From Croceivirga sp009797885 (GTDB lineage: Bacteria > Bacteroidota > Bacteroidia > Flavobacteriales > Flavobacteriaceae), in the NCBI GenBank assembly GCA_045866215.1, contig AP035880.1:3100001-3164000 (forward strand): a DNA stretch of 64,000 nucleotides, given 5' to 3'. Every line of letters begins with the position of its first letter. The stretch's first letter is position 1. The translations under genes and the position numbers were made by a program. Shown here in pieces: positions 26,603 through 35,583 of this stretch. The notes beneath the pieces are model-generated. The model worked only from the letters and a program-made list of their open reading frames with translations, did not search any database and had not been told where the DNA came from.

Positions 26603-27145
26603 TTAGTTGGCGTAGTTGGGTGTGTAGTCCAAATTGGTCAGGATAGCCAACAGATCCTCTTCCAAGGTATCCACAGGTCGCTCCACAATGCGATTTGTCT
26701 CCACTCCGTTTTTTAGAAGGATCAGCGTGGGGACACGTTTTATGTTCCACCCTATTTCCTCCCCATTGAGCCCTTTTTTATAGTTGTCCTTTCTTCGGTC
26801 CAAGGCCACGATTTTCAGTTGCTTTTCAGGGAAATTGGCCGTCTCCAGTATTTTAAGCATTCTTGGGACCTCCCGTTTACTGTCACCGCACCAGGTGCCA
26901 AGGAACAATAAAACCTCGTGCTGGTTCAGTTCCTTTTTAAATAGGGCCACTAGATTTTCATCTACAGGATAGGCCTCATGGTTGTTTTTGTACCAGGCTT
27001 GGTAGGGAGATACTTTTAAATTGGCCTTACTTATCTTACCCAAGAGAAAGGGGTCCCCATTGGGTGTTGCTATCTCTTGGTACGTGGTCTGTGCCTTCAG
27101 TTGAAAAACAACGGCAATGCTCATTAGGAAAAAAAGTTTTTTCAT
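26603..27145 (-). CDS. Periplasmic thioredoxin-like protein with a CxxS active site
   Basis: 180 residues, ATG 27145 beginning a signal peptide that ends near LKAQ. The thioredoxin fold shows WCGDSKREVP (Cys86-Gly-Asp-Ser89) in place of CxxC and a cis-proline in KRVPTLILL. The second cysteine is serine, so it cannot do ordinary dithiol exchange; monothiol glutaredoxin-like or chaperone roles are possible (inference). Followed by a strong terminator. Confidence 0.85.
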   Translation of the reverse strand: MKKLFFLMSIAVVFQLKAQTTYQEIATPNGDPFLLGKISKANLKVSPYQAWYKNNHEAYPVDENLVALFKKELNQHEVLLFLGTWCGDSKREVPRMLKILETANFPEKQLKIVALDRRKDNYKKGLNGEEIGWNIKRVPTLILLKNGVETNRIVERPVDTLEEDLLAILTNLDYTPNYAN

Positions 27146-27232
27146 GATTTTCAGTTTTTCCCGAAAATCACCAAGAAACACTTTTTGGGAAAGGGGATTG
27201 GGTTGGAAATAGGGACTAGACCCAGGTCGAAA

Positions 27233-28291
27233 TCAATGTTTTCCCTTGTAATAGGCAAAAATCTCGTCCCGGGAAGACATTCCCAGTTTTTTATAAAGAC
27301 TGTTGATATGTGATTTTACCGTACTTAGGCTAATGAAGAAATCCGTAGCAATCTCCTTATTGGACTTTCCTTCCAATATGGCGTTCAACACTTTTCTTTC
27401 CTGTGGGGATAACGCATCAAAGGGATTTTGGTTCTTTGCGCGTTTCCATCTACCATAGGAATAGAGGGTTGCTTGTATGGCGGCAATTCCCAGGACAACA
27501 TACAGGATATGGATCAGTTCAAAACGGGCTCCAATGGTTTCTTCATCAGCAATAAGGGTCCTATCGGCCTTAAGCTCTTTTTGGAACTGTTGGGTAAAGC
27601 TTGCTTTGGGGTAGATTTCCTTCAATCGTCCTTTTAACCCCTCATAATAAGGACTCTCTTGTAAATCCTGGAGGTAATACGGATAGGTTTCATTTTCCCT
27701 GTTCGATAGAAAGTTATAGCCATACAATTCGGCCAGGGGTTCCTCGGTATTTAGACTTGTGATTTGAAATTGCCGTATCCATTTTTTATAGGTCATGTTT
27801 TTGGCAACCTCGGTTTCTTGTTCCAATATATCCACGATCAGTTCTTCTTTGAGCAAATCCAATTGTAACAGCGCAGCGGACATACTGTTTGTGGAGACTA
27901 TTTCGCAGAAAGCCTGTTGGTCCATTCCCAAAGGCAGGGAGAGGGTATCCCTGTTGTTTGCAATGAACAGTATGCTTTCCATAGCGGGACAGAAACCCAT
28001 GATATGGTTTTTATCTCCCGAACCGCTTTCACAGGCATCCACATGAATCCTATAAATCCGATTGGTTTCAGGAATTGCATTTCCAGAAAAGGAGAAGTAT
28101 CCAAGGGAATCCGCAACGGTTTTCTGAAAAACCTGGTCCAAATACACTCGGGAAGACCTGCGATAATCCTCCACCAAGGACAAATGGACCTCTTTGTTCG
28201 CAAAGTCTTTGGAGACCTGTCCTTTAAAGTGAAATTGGGCCTGGGAAGTCCCAAAGGTCAAAAGGGCAAAAAGGAGAAAAGAAAATCGCAT
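27233..28291 (-). CDS. Single-chain membrane sensor with LuxR/GerE DNA-binding domain
   Basis: 352 residues: signal peptide (MRFSFLLFALLTFGTSQA), a ~230-residue periplasmic domain of no recognised family, a transmembrane helix (~255-275, LIHILYVVLGIAAIQATLYSYG), and a C-terminal LuxR-type HTH (~290-350) with LSPQERKVLNAILEGKSNKEIATDFFISLSTVKSHINSLYKKLG. This parallels the TPR/LuxR protein at 2837, but with a different sensor. No phosphorylation site is visible, so the signal probably passes directly through the membrane. Divergent from the Pmp3 peptide gene. Confidence 0.88.
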   Translation of the reverse strand: MRFSFLLFALLTFGTSQAQFHFKGQVSKDFANKEVHLSLVEDYRRSSRVYLDQVFQKTVADSLGYFSFSGNAIPETNRIYRIHVDACESGSGDKNHIMGFCPAMESILFIANNRDTLSLPLGMDQQAFCEIVSTNSMSAALLQLDLLKEELIVDILEQETEVAKNMTYKKWIRQFQITSLNTEEPLAELYGYNFLSNRENETYPYYLQDLQESPYYEGLKGRLKEIYPKASFTQQFQKELKADRTLIADEETIGARFELIHILYVVLGIAAIQATLYSYGRWKRAKNQNPFDALSPQERKVLNAILEGKSNKEIATDFFISLSTVKSHINSLYKKLGMSSRDEIFAYYKGKH

Positions 28292-28360
28292 TTAAATCGT
28301 CTTTTTCTGTAACAAGTTACGTTATTTTTAGACCTATATGGTACATCAATCAAAATCAAC

Positions 28361-28516
28361 ATGAGTCTTATTAGGGTATTATTGGCCATCATTTTCCCGC
28401 CACTGGCCGTCATTGGAAAGGGGTGCGGATCCTTTCTTATAGTGCTGCTTTTAACGCTGTGCGGTTGGGTTCCAGGGGTCATTGCCGCTTTGGTTATTCT
28501 GAACAATCCCAATTAA
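28361..28516 (+). CDS. Pmp3/YqaE family small membrane protein (51 aa)
   Basis: 51 residues, missed by length-filtered gene finding. It has the two-helix Pmp3/UPF0057 pattern: IIFPPLAVIGKGCGSFLIVLLL, LCGWVPGVIAAL. The conserved FPPxAV and GWxPGxIHAL-type motifs identify the family, which are stress-related hydrophobic peptides that may alter membrane potential (family knowledge). Convergent with the SGNH lipase gene. Confidence 0.85.
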   Translation: MSLIRVLLAIIFPPLAVIGKGCGSFLIVLLLTLCGWVPGVIAALVILNNPN

Positions 28517-28527
28517 AATGGCCGGAT

Positions 28528-29289
28528 TTAGTTTGGAAAAATACTATCGAAAGCCGGCAACAGCCGTTCCATGACCTGTTTGTACGCCTTCCCGGACAAG
28601 TGCAAGCTATCGGGGGCGATCAAATCGGGTTGTTTAAGGCCTTCCCTGCTAATATCCGTAATGTTAATGAAGCGTGAACCCCTTTCAATTGCAGTGTTCC
28701 GCGCAAAAGTATTGTAGTCATCAATTTGATCCGAAGTGGTACCTCCAAAGTCATAAATTTTGCCCCCTGGCGAATAGGTATAATCCGGAATTGAAATGAC
28801 GATGACCTGTCCAGGTCGATTTTCAGCAAGTGCTATGGACCTGTCCAACAGTGTTTTGAATTCGTCCTGGAATACCGAAAACTGTATCCCCTGAAATTGA
28901 TTATTGACGCCGATCAATAAGGTGACAAAACTGTATTCCTGTCTTTTTTTCCCCTCAATGGCCCGTATTAAGTCGTCCGTACGCCAACCATTTGTTGCAA
29001 TAACCTCAAGATTTACCGAAACATTGGCCCTATTGTTCAACGTCAATGCCAACTGTGAAGGATAACTGTCCTTGGGATCAATTCCAGTACCAATGGTGTA
29101 ACTGTCTCCCAGGGCCAAATAAAAATAGTCGTTGTCCCCCACGGGAACCTCCCTTGGAGCTTCCTCCTGTTCCCCGGCCTCCGGCTCAGTAATGGGAGAT
29201 TCGAATAAGGGGGTATCGCTATCGGAACAAGAAACTGCCCATAACAGCAGTAGCATCCGTAATGGAAAAACAACGCACTTTTTTATCAT
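28528..29289 (-). CDS. SGNH/GDSL-family hydrolase lipoprotein
   Basis: 253 residues from ATG 29289 (TTG 29298 upstream is in frame but not preferred). Lipobox ending AVSCSD, then a proline/glutamate-rich linker. The four SGNH blocks are visible: GDSYTIG (Ser in block I), TNGWRTDDL (block II), GVNNQFQG (block III), and APDSLHLSG (Asp-His block V). Likely an esterase acting on lipids, acyl sugars or acylated polysaccharides outside the inner membrane. Confidence 0.9.
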   Translation of the reverse strand: MIKKCVVFPLRMLLLLWAVSCSDSDTPLFESPITEPEAGEQEEAPREVPVGDNDYFYLALGDSYTIGTGIDPKDSYPSQLALTLNNRANVSVNLEVIATNGWRTDDLIRAIEGKKRQEYSFVTLLIGVNNQFQGIQFSVFQDEFKTLLDRSIALAENRPGQVIVISIPDYTYSPGGKIYDFGGTTSDQIDDYNTFARNTAIERGSRFINITDISREGLKQPDLIAPDSLHLSGKAYKQVMERLLPAFDSIFPN

Positions 29290-29441
29290 ACACCTCAAAA
29301 CTCATATAAAAATAACGAAATGACCATGGAATTCATTGGTATGCAGAGCAGATTTATTTATTCTTCAAGGGTCTGGCGGTTTAGGACGGAATGGTCTATC
29401 TTGCAAACTAGTCAACCTTTACAAAACGAATTCGACCAACC

Positions 29442-30185
29442 ATGAATTTTTCAAGACTTTTGGGAATTTTAGTGTTTTCCACACTGTTGCCCTCCTGTAA
29501 TTTTACTGAAGAGATTTACTTTAATGAAGATGGTTCCGGGAAATTAAATATTCATTTTGATGGAAATGAGATGATGGCCATGTTAGCTTCCATGGATTCA
29601 ACGCTTTCCACCGAAAAAGCCATCGATTCCACATTGGTTTTCAGGGATTTATTGGAAGAAAAGAAAGATAGTATAGCGCAATTGTCTCCTGAAGAGCAAG
29701 CAAAACTGAAAAAACTGGAACCCTTTAGCATCCGTATGGTAGTGGACCATGGAAAGGGCACCATGAATTTTGACATGTACAGTGAGTTTAAAAAGGTGTC
29801 GGAGGTCAATGATGCCTTCAACGCTTTTCAAGAAGCGGGTTCACTTGGGCCCTCCATTGGCCCGGACAGCGCCTCCCCAATGAAATCCAAAACGCCAACA
29901 ACCCAGGTAAACTATGCCCTTAAAGGAAATACTTTTACCCGAAGGATAACCATTGTGGATCAAACTATGTTTGAACAGGAATTGGATAGTTTGCAAGGTG
30001 CCGAAATGTTTCTTTCCGGGTCGACCTACACCTTCAAGTACCATTTTCCAAAACGTGTAAAGCGCGTAAATGTGGAGGGTGCAACCTTTTCCATGGATGG
30101 AAAGACCATGGTGTATGAAGTAAACTTTTTGGATATGATGAAAAATCCAAAATCCATGGACCTAAAGGTGGAACTGGAGAACTAA
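29442..30185 (+). CDS. Hypothetical lipoprotein
   Basis: 247 residues, lipobox LLPSCNF. The sequence has an early strand EEIYFNEDGSGKLNIHFDG and two similar beta-rich halves, with no recognised family. Convincing only as a secreted lipoprotein, of the LppM-like or unknown beta-sandwich type. Close behind it (24 nt) comes lipB, which may be co-transcribed but has its own TATTTTTG box. Confidence 0.75.
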   Translation: MNFSRLLGILVFSTLLPSCNFTEEIYFNEDGSGKLNIHFDGNEMMAMLASMDSTLSTEKAIDSTLVFRDLLEEKKDSIAQLSPEEQAKLKKLEPFSIRMVVDHGKGTMNFDMYSEFKKVSEVNDAFNAFQEAGSLGPSIGPDSASPMKSKTPTTQVNYALKGNTFTRRITIVDQTMFEQELDSLQGAEMFLSGSTYTFKYHFPKRVKRVNVEGATFSMDGKTMVYEVNFLDMMKNPKSMDLKVELEN

Positions 30186-30196
30186 TCGGGGCTTCG

Positions 30197-30204
30197 TATT
30201 TTTG
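30197..30204 (+). promoter_or_regulatory. Candidate -7 promoter element of lipB
   Basis: TATTTTTG, an exact TAnnTTTG match ending four nucleotides before the lipB ATG; if used, the transcript would be leaderless. Confidence 0.4.
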
Positions 30205-30208
30205 TAGG

Positions 30209-30925
30209 ATGAACAAGAAAGTCCTGCTAGAAGATTTAGGCCGAAAGGATTACCAAGAAACCTGGGACTACCAGGAACTTCTCTTTAAGGGGATTGTTGA
30301 TACCAAGATCAAGAACCGAAGGGAAGAACGGAACCTGCCCACACCCAACCATTTTCTATTTGTGGAGCATCCACATGTGTTTACCCTTGGGAAGAGTGGT
30401 GATATGGAAAACTTGCTTGTGGATGAACGGGTATTGGCGGAGAAAGGGGCAAAATTTTATAAGATCAACAGAGGGGGCGATATTACCTATCACGGGCCGG
30501 GACAGATAGTGGGCTACCCCATTCTGGATTTGGACAATTTCTTTACCGATATCCACAAATACCTTAGGTTTCTGGAAGAAATGGTGATTTTGACCTTGGC
30601 TGAATATGGTCTTAAGGGAGAGCGTTCCGATGGTGAAACGGGAGTTTGGCTGGATGTAGGCACTCCATTTGCCCGTAAAATATGTGCCATGGGCGTGCGC
30701 GCCAGTCGTTGGGTCACCATGCATGGCTTCGCCTTTAATATCAATGCGGATTTGGGCTATTTTGATTTAATGATACCTTGCGGGATAAAGGATAAGGCCG
30801 TTACTTCCTTAAATATTGAACTGGGAAAGGAAACGGTTGATATGGAAGAGGTAAAGCAAAAACTTCTTCGGCATTTTGAAACGCTGTTTGAAGCAAAGTT
30901 ATTTAAAGGGCAAACCGCGGTCTAG
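30209..30925 (+). CDS. lipB: Octanoyltransferase (lipoate biosynthesis)
   Basis: 238 residues. Diagnostic LipB blocks are RGGDITYHGPGQIVGYPI (~88-105), the catalytic lysine in FARKICAMGV (Lys157) and the acyl-cysteine in MIPCGIKDKAVTSL (Cys191). It transfers the octanoyl group from acyl-carrier protein to lipoyl domains; lipA is not in the window. The stop codon lies inside the loop of the shared terminator at 30905-30942. Confidence 0.95.
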   Translation: MNKKVLLEDLGRKDYQETWDYQELLFKGIVDTKIKNRREERNLPTPNHFLFVEHPHVFTLGKSGDMENLLVDERVLAEKGAKFYKINRGGDITYHGPGQIVGYPILDLDNFFTDIHKYLRFLEEMVILTLAEYGLKGERSDGETGVWLDVGTPFARKICAMGVRASRWVTMHGFAFNINADLGYFDLMIPCGIKDKAVTSLNIELGKETVDMEEVKQKLLRHFETLFEAKLFKGQTAV

Positions 30926-30942
30926 ACCACGGTTTGCCCTTT
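30905..30942. terminator. Bidirectional terminator containing the lipB stop codon
   Basis: AAAGGGCAAACCG pairs with CGGTTTGCCCTTT around a symmetrical GGTCTAGACC centre. It ends both lipB and the convergent gene at 30943. The TAG stop is in the central loop. Confidence 0.85.
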
Positions 30943-31644
30943 CTATTTGGAAAGGGTTTCCAATTCCATTCTACTTTCCAGTTTCCCGTTTTTGGAATAC
31001 GTCTCTTGTTTAACGATTCCCACTCCTTTGGACAGCCAGATTTTATCGCTCATTTCATGATTTGCCATCATCATTTTGGAAGAGGTGTTCGCTGAGATAA
31101 CAAAACAATCAAAGGTTCCCGCTGGGGTGGTCACTGATTCTTCACCCACCACTGTACGGTCCGTGGTATTCACCTCAATCTTCATGTTCATTCCGCTCAT
31201 GCTCATGTTGACATTGATGTTGGCATCGGCCAATTCCTGGCCAATGGACAAGGTGTTCGGGATTTCAATATCCGTCCCGGTAATGTCCATTTCAAGGTTC
31301 ATTGCTTCATATTGTTGTTGCATCTGACTTGGAAAAAGGCTTTTAAAGTCAATTTTTATGCCATCGCCCGTACAGGTCATGGTGTAGTCCGATTCAAAGG
31401 CATTTTTTCCCTTGGCATCTTCAAACCTCATTTTCATGGTAGCAGAAGTGTTGCCGCCATTGTTGTTCACGTTGGTTACGGTATAGGCGGTGGTTCCTTC
31501 CAGCTTGTTCTTCTTATTGTACAGATTATAGGTGTAGGAGGCGCCTTCAGCCATTGGATAATAGGTGCTGCAATTGTCCTGTGCTTTAATTGCCATAATG
31601 CATAGGAACAATGAAAGAATGGTCACAAACTTTTTTTTCATCAT
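30943..31644 (-). CDS. Secreted DUF3108/TapB-like protein
   Basis: 233 residues. Signal peptide (LSLFLCIMAIKAQ), then a beta-rich domain beginning CSTYYPMAEGASYTYNLYNKK and carrying TPAGTFDCFVISANT and WLSKGVGIVKQETY. This pattern matches DUF3108/TapB-like proteins of unknown function, which have an outer-membrane-related beta fold. The start is 5 nt after the stop of the OmpA-like gene, so the two form an operon. Confidence 0.75.
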   Translation of the reverse strand: MMKKKFVTILSLFLCIMAIKAQDNCSTYYPMAEGASYTYNLYNKKNKLEGTTAYTVTNVNNNGGNTSATMKMRFEDAKGKNAFESDYTMTCTGDGIKIDFKSLFPSQMQQQYEAMNLEMDITGTDIEIPNTLSIGQELADANINVNMSMSGMNMKIEVNTTDRTVVGEESVTTPAGTFDCFVISANTSSKMMMANHEMSDKIWLSKGVGIVKQETYSKNGKLESRMELETLSK

Positions 31645-31649
31645 AGGAT

Positions 31650-32984
31650 TTATTGTTTTATGAATTCAACACGCCTGTTCTGGGCCTTGCCCTCGGGAGA
31701 TGAGTTTTCGGCAACGGGTTCCAATTCACCCTTGCCTTCCGTAATCAAACGACCGCTATCGACCCCGTAAACACTCACCAAGGCACTTTTTACGGCATCG
31801 GCCCTACCTTTGGAAAGTTTCATGTTGGCATCGTCCGCGCCATCACTATCGGTATGTCCAACAATTTTTAGGTTAATGTTGCCATCTTGTTGTAAGACTT
31901 GATAGATCTGTCTTATGATTCCCATGGATTCGGGTTTTATGTTGGTGGAACCCGAATCAAATAGAATTCCATTGGTGGATATCTTTCCCTCTGCAATAAG
32001 TTTTCGCCTTAGGTCAACACCTCCTTCGGCGATTTTAAGGTTGCTAATCAAAACCCTTTCGTTCCTGGTCTCCAGATCGGTTCCGTCAACCTTGAGTTTT
32101 AGATAATTGATAAGTTCCGGTCTATAAATAAACTGCGGAAGGTCTGCTATCTTACTCTCGTTTATCCACAAGCGATATCGATTTTTGTTTACTGCAATTG
32201 AAATATGAATGATGTCCTGGTAGACGTTTCTTAAATCGCGTGCCAATCTGTTGGAAATTGGACTGGGATTGTCCTTGAACCCGTTGGTGACCTGAACACC
32301 AATGGCAATGTACTGACAAAAATTTAGCGTACTGCTTGCATAGCTTTCGTTTAGGGTAAGGTTGGGGGTTTCCGCCAGGTAAATCTCCAATCTGGCTCCT
32401 GAACCGGTCTTTTTCGTAAGATTTACAACTTTAAGGTCAAACTCAATGGTATAGTCCTCTGGCAGCGCATTTGCCAGATTGGGCAACGTTATGCTCCTAT
32501 TGGTAATGGCATACCATTTTTCCTGGGAGTCTCCCAAGGTTACAATTTCACCGCCCCCATTGGTATTCCATTTGGAAGGGAAATCCCCGATAAAATCGTT
32601 GGCAAAGTCATCGAAAAACAAGGGTTTGTCACCGGGGACGTAATCAAATTTACTGTATACCTGTATTGATTTTGTTCCGCCGGGAACCGATTCCCCGTTC
32701 TTGGTGCCCGTTTCGCTATTGGTGGATTGGTCATTACCGCTATTTGGGGCCTTGGGGCTGTCTGGGTTTGGTGGCGTTTGTGGTCCCTTTGTTCCCGGTT
32801 CCAATATGGAATCCAGGGCCTGGTCGGTCTTCTTTGAGGATTCTTGCTCAACCCGTCGTTCAACGGTTCGTTCAGCTGCTTTTTGTGCCTTTTTACCAAG
32901 TTTCTTCAAAAACTGTCCATGGGCAGGTATTGAAAAAGCGATAATCGTGAGAACAAGCAATACGGATTTAGACGTCGATTTCAT
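31650..32984 (-). CDS. OmpA-family outer membrane protein with a lectin-like central domain
   Basis: 444 residues. Signal peptide, a charged helical and proline-rich linker (~25-110), a ~190-residue beta-rich domain with WNTNGGGEIVTLG and IHISIAVNKNRYRLWI (resembling concanavalin-like lectins), and a C-terminal OmpA peptidoglycan-binding domain (~335-444; FDSGSTNIKPES and VGHTDSDGADDANMKLSKGRADAV). Likely anchors an outer-surface domain to peptidoglycan. Co-transcribed with the DUF3108-like gene. Confidence 0.85.
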   Translation of the reverse strand: MKSTSKSVLLVLTIIAFSIPAHGQFLKKLGKKAQKAAERTVERRVEQESSKKTDQALDSILEPGTKGPQTPPNPDSPKAPNSGNDQSTNSETGTKNGESVPGGTKSIQVYSKFDYVPGDKPLFFDDFANDFIGDFPSKWNTNGGGEIVTLGDSQEKWYAITNRSITLPNLANALPEDYTIEFDLKVVNLTKKTGSGARLEIYLAETPNLTLNESYASSTLNFCQYIAIGVQVTNGFKDNPSPISNRLARDLRNVYQDIIHISIAVNKNRYRLWINESKIADLPQFIYRPELINYLKLKVDGTDLETRNERVLISNLKIAEGGVDLRRKLIAEGKISTNGILFDSGSTNIKPESMGIIRQIYQVLQQDGNINLKIVGHTDSDGADDANMKLSKGRADAVKSALVSVYGVDSGRLITEGKGELEPVAENSSPEGKAQNRRVEFIKQ

Positions 32985-33099
32985 TTTCTTAGGTGTTTTA
33001 ATGATTGGCCTAAGGATTTAGGCAACTCAAAGTATAAAAAAATGAAAATCGAACAGGCTGTGAATGTATCGTTTACATTAAATTTTGTGTGAAAGGAAG

Positions 33100-35553
33100 T
33101 TAATTCAGGGTATATACGATAATGGAATTTTCCTGGTCTTTGGCCACCAACTCCAATTTTTTGTCGTTGTCCATATCAATAATGTCAACCACTGAATTTC
33201 CATATACCGGAAAATTTGGGATGGGCTTCGCCTGACTATCGTATAAATGGATTTTTTGGTTTTGTAGGTCCGTTACGGCCACATATATTTTATCATTGAT
33301 ATAGAAAATTTTGGGTTTGGTATATACACCAAGTTCCAACTCCACTTTCTTTCCTTTAATGTTCAAAATATTGTCATCCATGAATACCAAGGTTTTGCTA
33401 GTGGCGAACATCCCGTGATTTTCCCCTAAATTGAATTTGGTCGCAGCTAATTTCCCTTTGACGTCCACCTGATGCAATACCCCTTTTTTATCCGTTATGG
33501 AGAACTTGTTCTTATACAGGAAGACGTCATTGTCAGAAAACGCAATGTTCCTATTTACGGTAATACGATTGCCTCCCGCACGATGCAGGATTTTTAATTG
33601 GCCATTTTCCAATTGAAATGCCAAATAATCCTTTTTCCCCATCCTAAAATGCTTTGGGTTGGAAATGATGGGACTTTCAGCTTCGGTATAGGTGAATCCG
33701 GATACAATGTCCCCTGTACTGTTGTACATAAATACCTTTTTGCCCTGGGTCACCACAAATCGGTAATTTCTGTTGCTTTCATAATCGAATACCGCCAATG
33801 GATTAAGGTTGCCTCCTTCAAATTTCTTGTTGAAAGGGGCAACTTCCTCTCCGTTTCTGTCAAGGATCAAAAATTGGTTATTGGTACAAAAAGCAAGTTG
33901 CAGCTTTCCATTTTTATAAATATCCACCTGATGGATCCTTCCCTGGATTTTTCCCTCCAATTGTTTTTTCCACAAAACCTTGCCTGCTGTGGAAATAAGA
34001 TACAGATAGTTGTCCTGGTCCTGTACAACAACCTCATGCTTATTGGTTCTATGGTTCTTTACAAAATGAGGGTCGGTAACCAGGTCACTGTCCAGTTCCA
34101 AATTGAAAATTGGAGCTACGGATTTGTTGGTGGGCTCGTTTTGGATTTTGGTCACCAACACATTGAAATGTGAAAAATCCCCATCGGTTATCAATTGTGC
34201 GGCAAACCCCATTTTTTCCAAGTTTTCTGCTTTAAGTTCCTTTGCCAAATTTGGATTGAAGTGTTGCCCCAGGAAATGGTTCAACCCTTTTTCCCCAGAA
34301 ATGAAGAGTAGCGAAGATTCACTGCCAATTTGGGATTTCACTTCTTTGTACACACTTCCTTTATCAAAGGTGAAACCACTTCGTTTGTTTGCAATTATAT
34401 TCTGCAAAGCACTTAGGTCCGTGGCAAAAATATGGGCGTTCTCAAATACCGTATAAAAGTTTGATTTGAACTTTTTTGTGAGCGGGCTGAACAAATCTTC
34501 CACGAATTTATTGTCATTTAATCGCCATATCTCACTTCCCTGATAGCTAGTGGCATTCACCTTTGCACTTTCAAGAATTGGGTTTAAGCCCTCGTCATCT
34601 ATAGCATGCACCACCACCGCCTTCCCAGTAGTAAGATAAATTACGCCCACTTCCTCAATGTTTAAGGTCATATCTTTTTTAAGGGAGACAACATCCAAAA
34701 AATCCTTTTGGTTATTGAGGAACGCCTCATGGTCATTAAAGGAAAAACTGGCTATGGCAAATGCATTCTGTGGAGCTATGGAGGCCGTTCGATCAATCAG
34801 GGGGGAAGTACCCTTGAACAAATTGATGAATTTTTTGGTGGAATCATTGGCGACGGCCACTCCACTGAGCAGTAAATCCCCCTGTTGTGTGGTGAAATCC
34901 GTTGAAACCCAATCTGCAAAAATACCAATGTTGGCTTCACCCAACGTCTTAAGTTCCGAAGAAAGCAGGGAGTTGGTCTGCATATTGAAAAAGAGTGATG
35001 CCGATTTAACCGTGTTCGCTGTTTGGAACAGTCTTTCGAGGGCTTTCGGAATTTGGTTTTCACCTTTTGTTCGGATGACATTTTCCAAAAGCAATTGGGA
35101 GGAACCCACTATGGATTTGCCATCAATGACCACGGCATAGAACGTGCTATCATCGAGTTGATATGTGGTGATTTGTTGATTTTCATAGCTAAGGGTCTCT
35201 ACTTTCCGTTCGGTGTAACGCTCCAAATTCAATGGAACCGAGTCCAATGCCTGAAGTAGGATAAACTCATGATTGTCTTTCCCAACCGGGTAAAATGCTA
35301 AAATTGAGTTTTGCCCAATTTTGGTAAAATCCAGGGCATCCATTTTTTTTCTGATGGAAGCAAAAAGGGACGTGGCCTCCATCTTATTGATAAAACCATT
35401 GTTTTTTAGTTCGCTCCTAAAACTATCGGGATGGTTAATTTTTATGAATACCGTTGCGTTGGGTGGAAAGTAGTTCAGGTCGGATTCCGTTTCCTTCTTT
35501 TCAATGGTACACGAGAGGATAAGTAGAAAAACCAGTAAGATGCTGAATTTCAT
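33100..35553 (-). CDS. Large lipoprotein with DUF3352-like and beta-propeller regions
   Basis: 817 residues, lipobox LILSCTI. The N-terminal half (~25-470) resembles DUF3352-like proteins (LNYFPPNATVFIKINHPDSFRSEL). The C-terminal half (~490-817) is a series of repeating beta-rich blades with YLISTAGKVLWKKQL, KLQLAFCTNNQFLILDRNG and FNIKGKK-type strands, compatible with a beta-propeller. Function unknown. The stop is 30 nt upstream of rnhB, a pairing commonly seen in Flavobacteriaceae from memory; a functional link is not implied. Confidence 0.65.
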   Translation of the reverse strand: MKFSILLVFLLILSCTIEKKETESDLNYFPPNATVFIKINHPDSFRSELKNNGFINKMEATSLFASIRKKMDALDFTKIGQNSILAFYPVGKDNHEFILLQALDSVPLNLERYTERKVETLSYENQQITTYQLDDSTFYAVVIDGKSIVGSSQLLLENVIRTKGENQIPKALERLFQTANTVKSASLFFNMQTNSLLSSELKTLGEANIGIFADWVSTDFTTQQGDLLLSGVAVANDSTKKFINLFKGTSPLIDRTASIAPQNAFAIASFSFNDHEAFLNNQKDFLDVVSLKKDMTLNIEEVGVIYLTTGKAVVVHAIDDEGLNPILESAKVNATSYQGSEIWRLNDNKFVEDLFSPLTKKFKSNFYTVFENAHIFATDLSALQNIIANKRSGFTFDKGSVYKEVKSQIGSESSLLFISGEKGLNHFLGQHFNPNLAKELKAENLEKMGFAAQLITDGDFSHFNVLVTKIQNEPTNKSVAPIFNLELDSDLVTDPHFVKNHRTNKHEVVVQDQDNYLYLISTAGKVLWKKQLEGKIQGRIHQVDIYKNGKLQLAFCTNNQFLILDRNGEEVAPFNKKFEGGNLNPLAVFDYESNRNYRFVVTQGKKVFMYNSTGDIVSGFTYTEAESPIISNPKHFRMGKKDYLAFQLENGQLKILHRAGGNRITVNRNIAFSDNDVFLYKNKFSITDKKGVLHQVDVKGKLAATKFNLGENHGMFATSKTLVFMDDNILNIKGKKVELELGVYTKPKIFYINDKIYVAVTDLQNQKIHLYDSQAKPIPNFPVYGNSVVDIIDMDNDKKLELVAKDQENSIIVYTLN

Positions 35554-35583
35554 GCAAAGGACTTTAGCACAAAGTTACAGCCT

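Noticed and set aside
28309..28320. GTAAC-AA-GTTAC palindrome as a stand-alone operator
   Set aside because: Only five-base arms; retained only as a hint in the divergent region, not listed as a feature.
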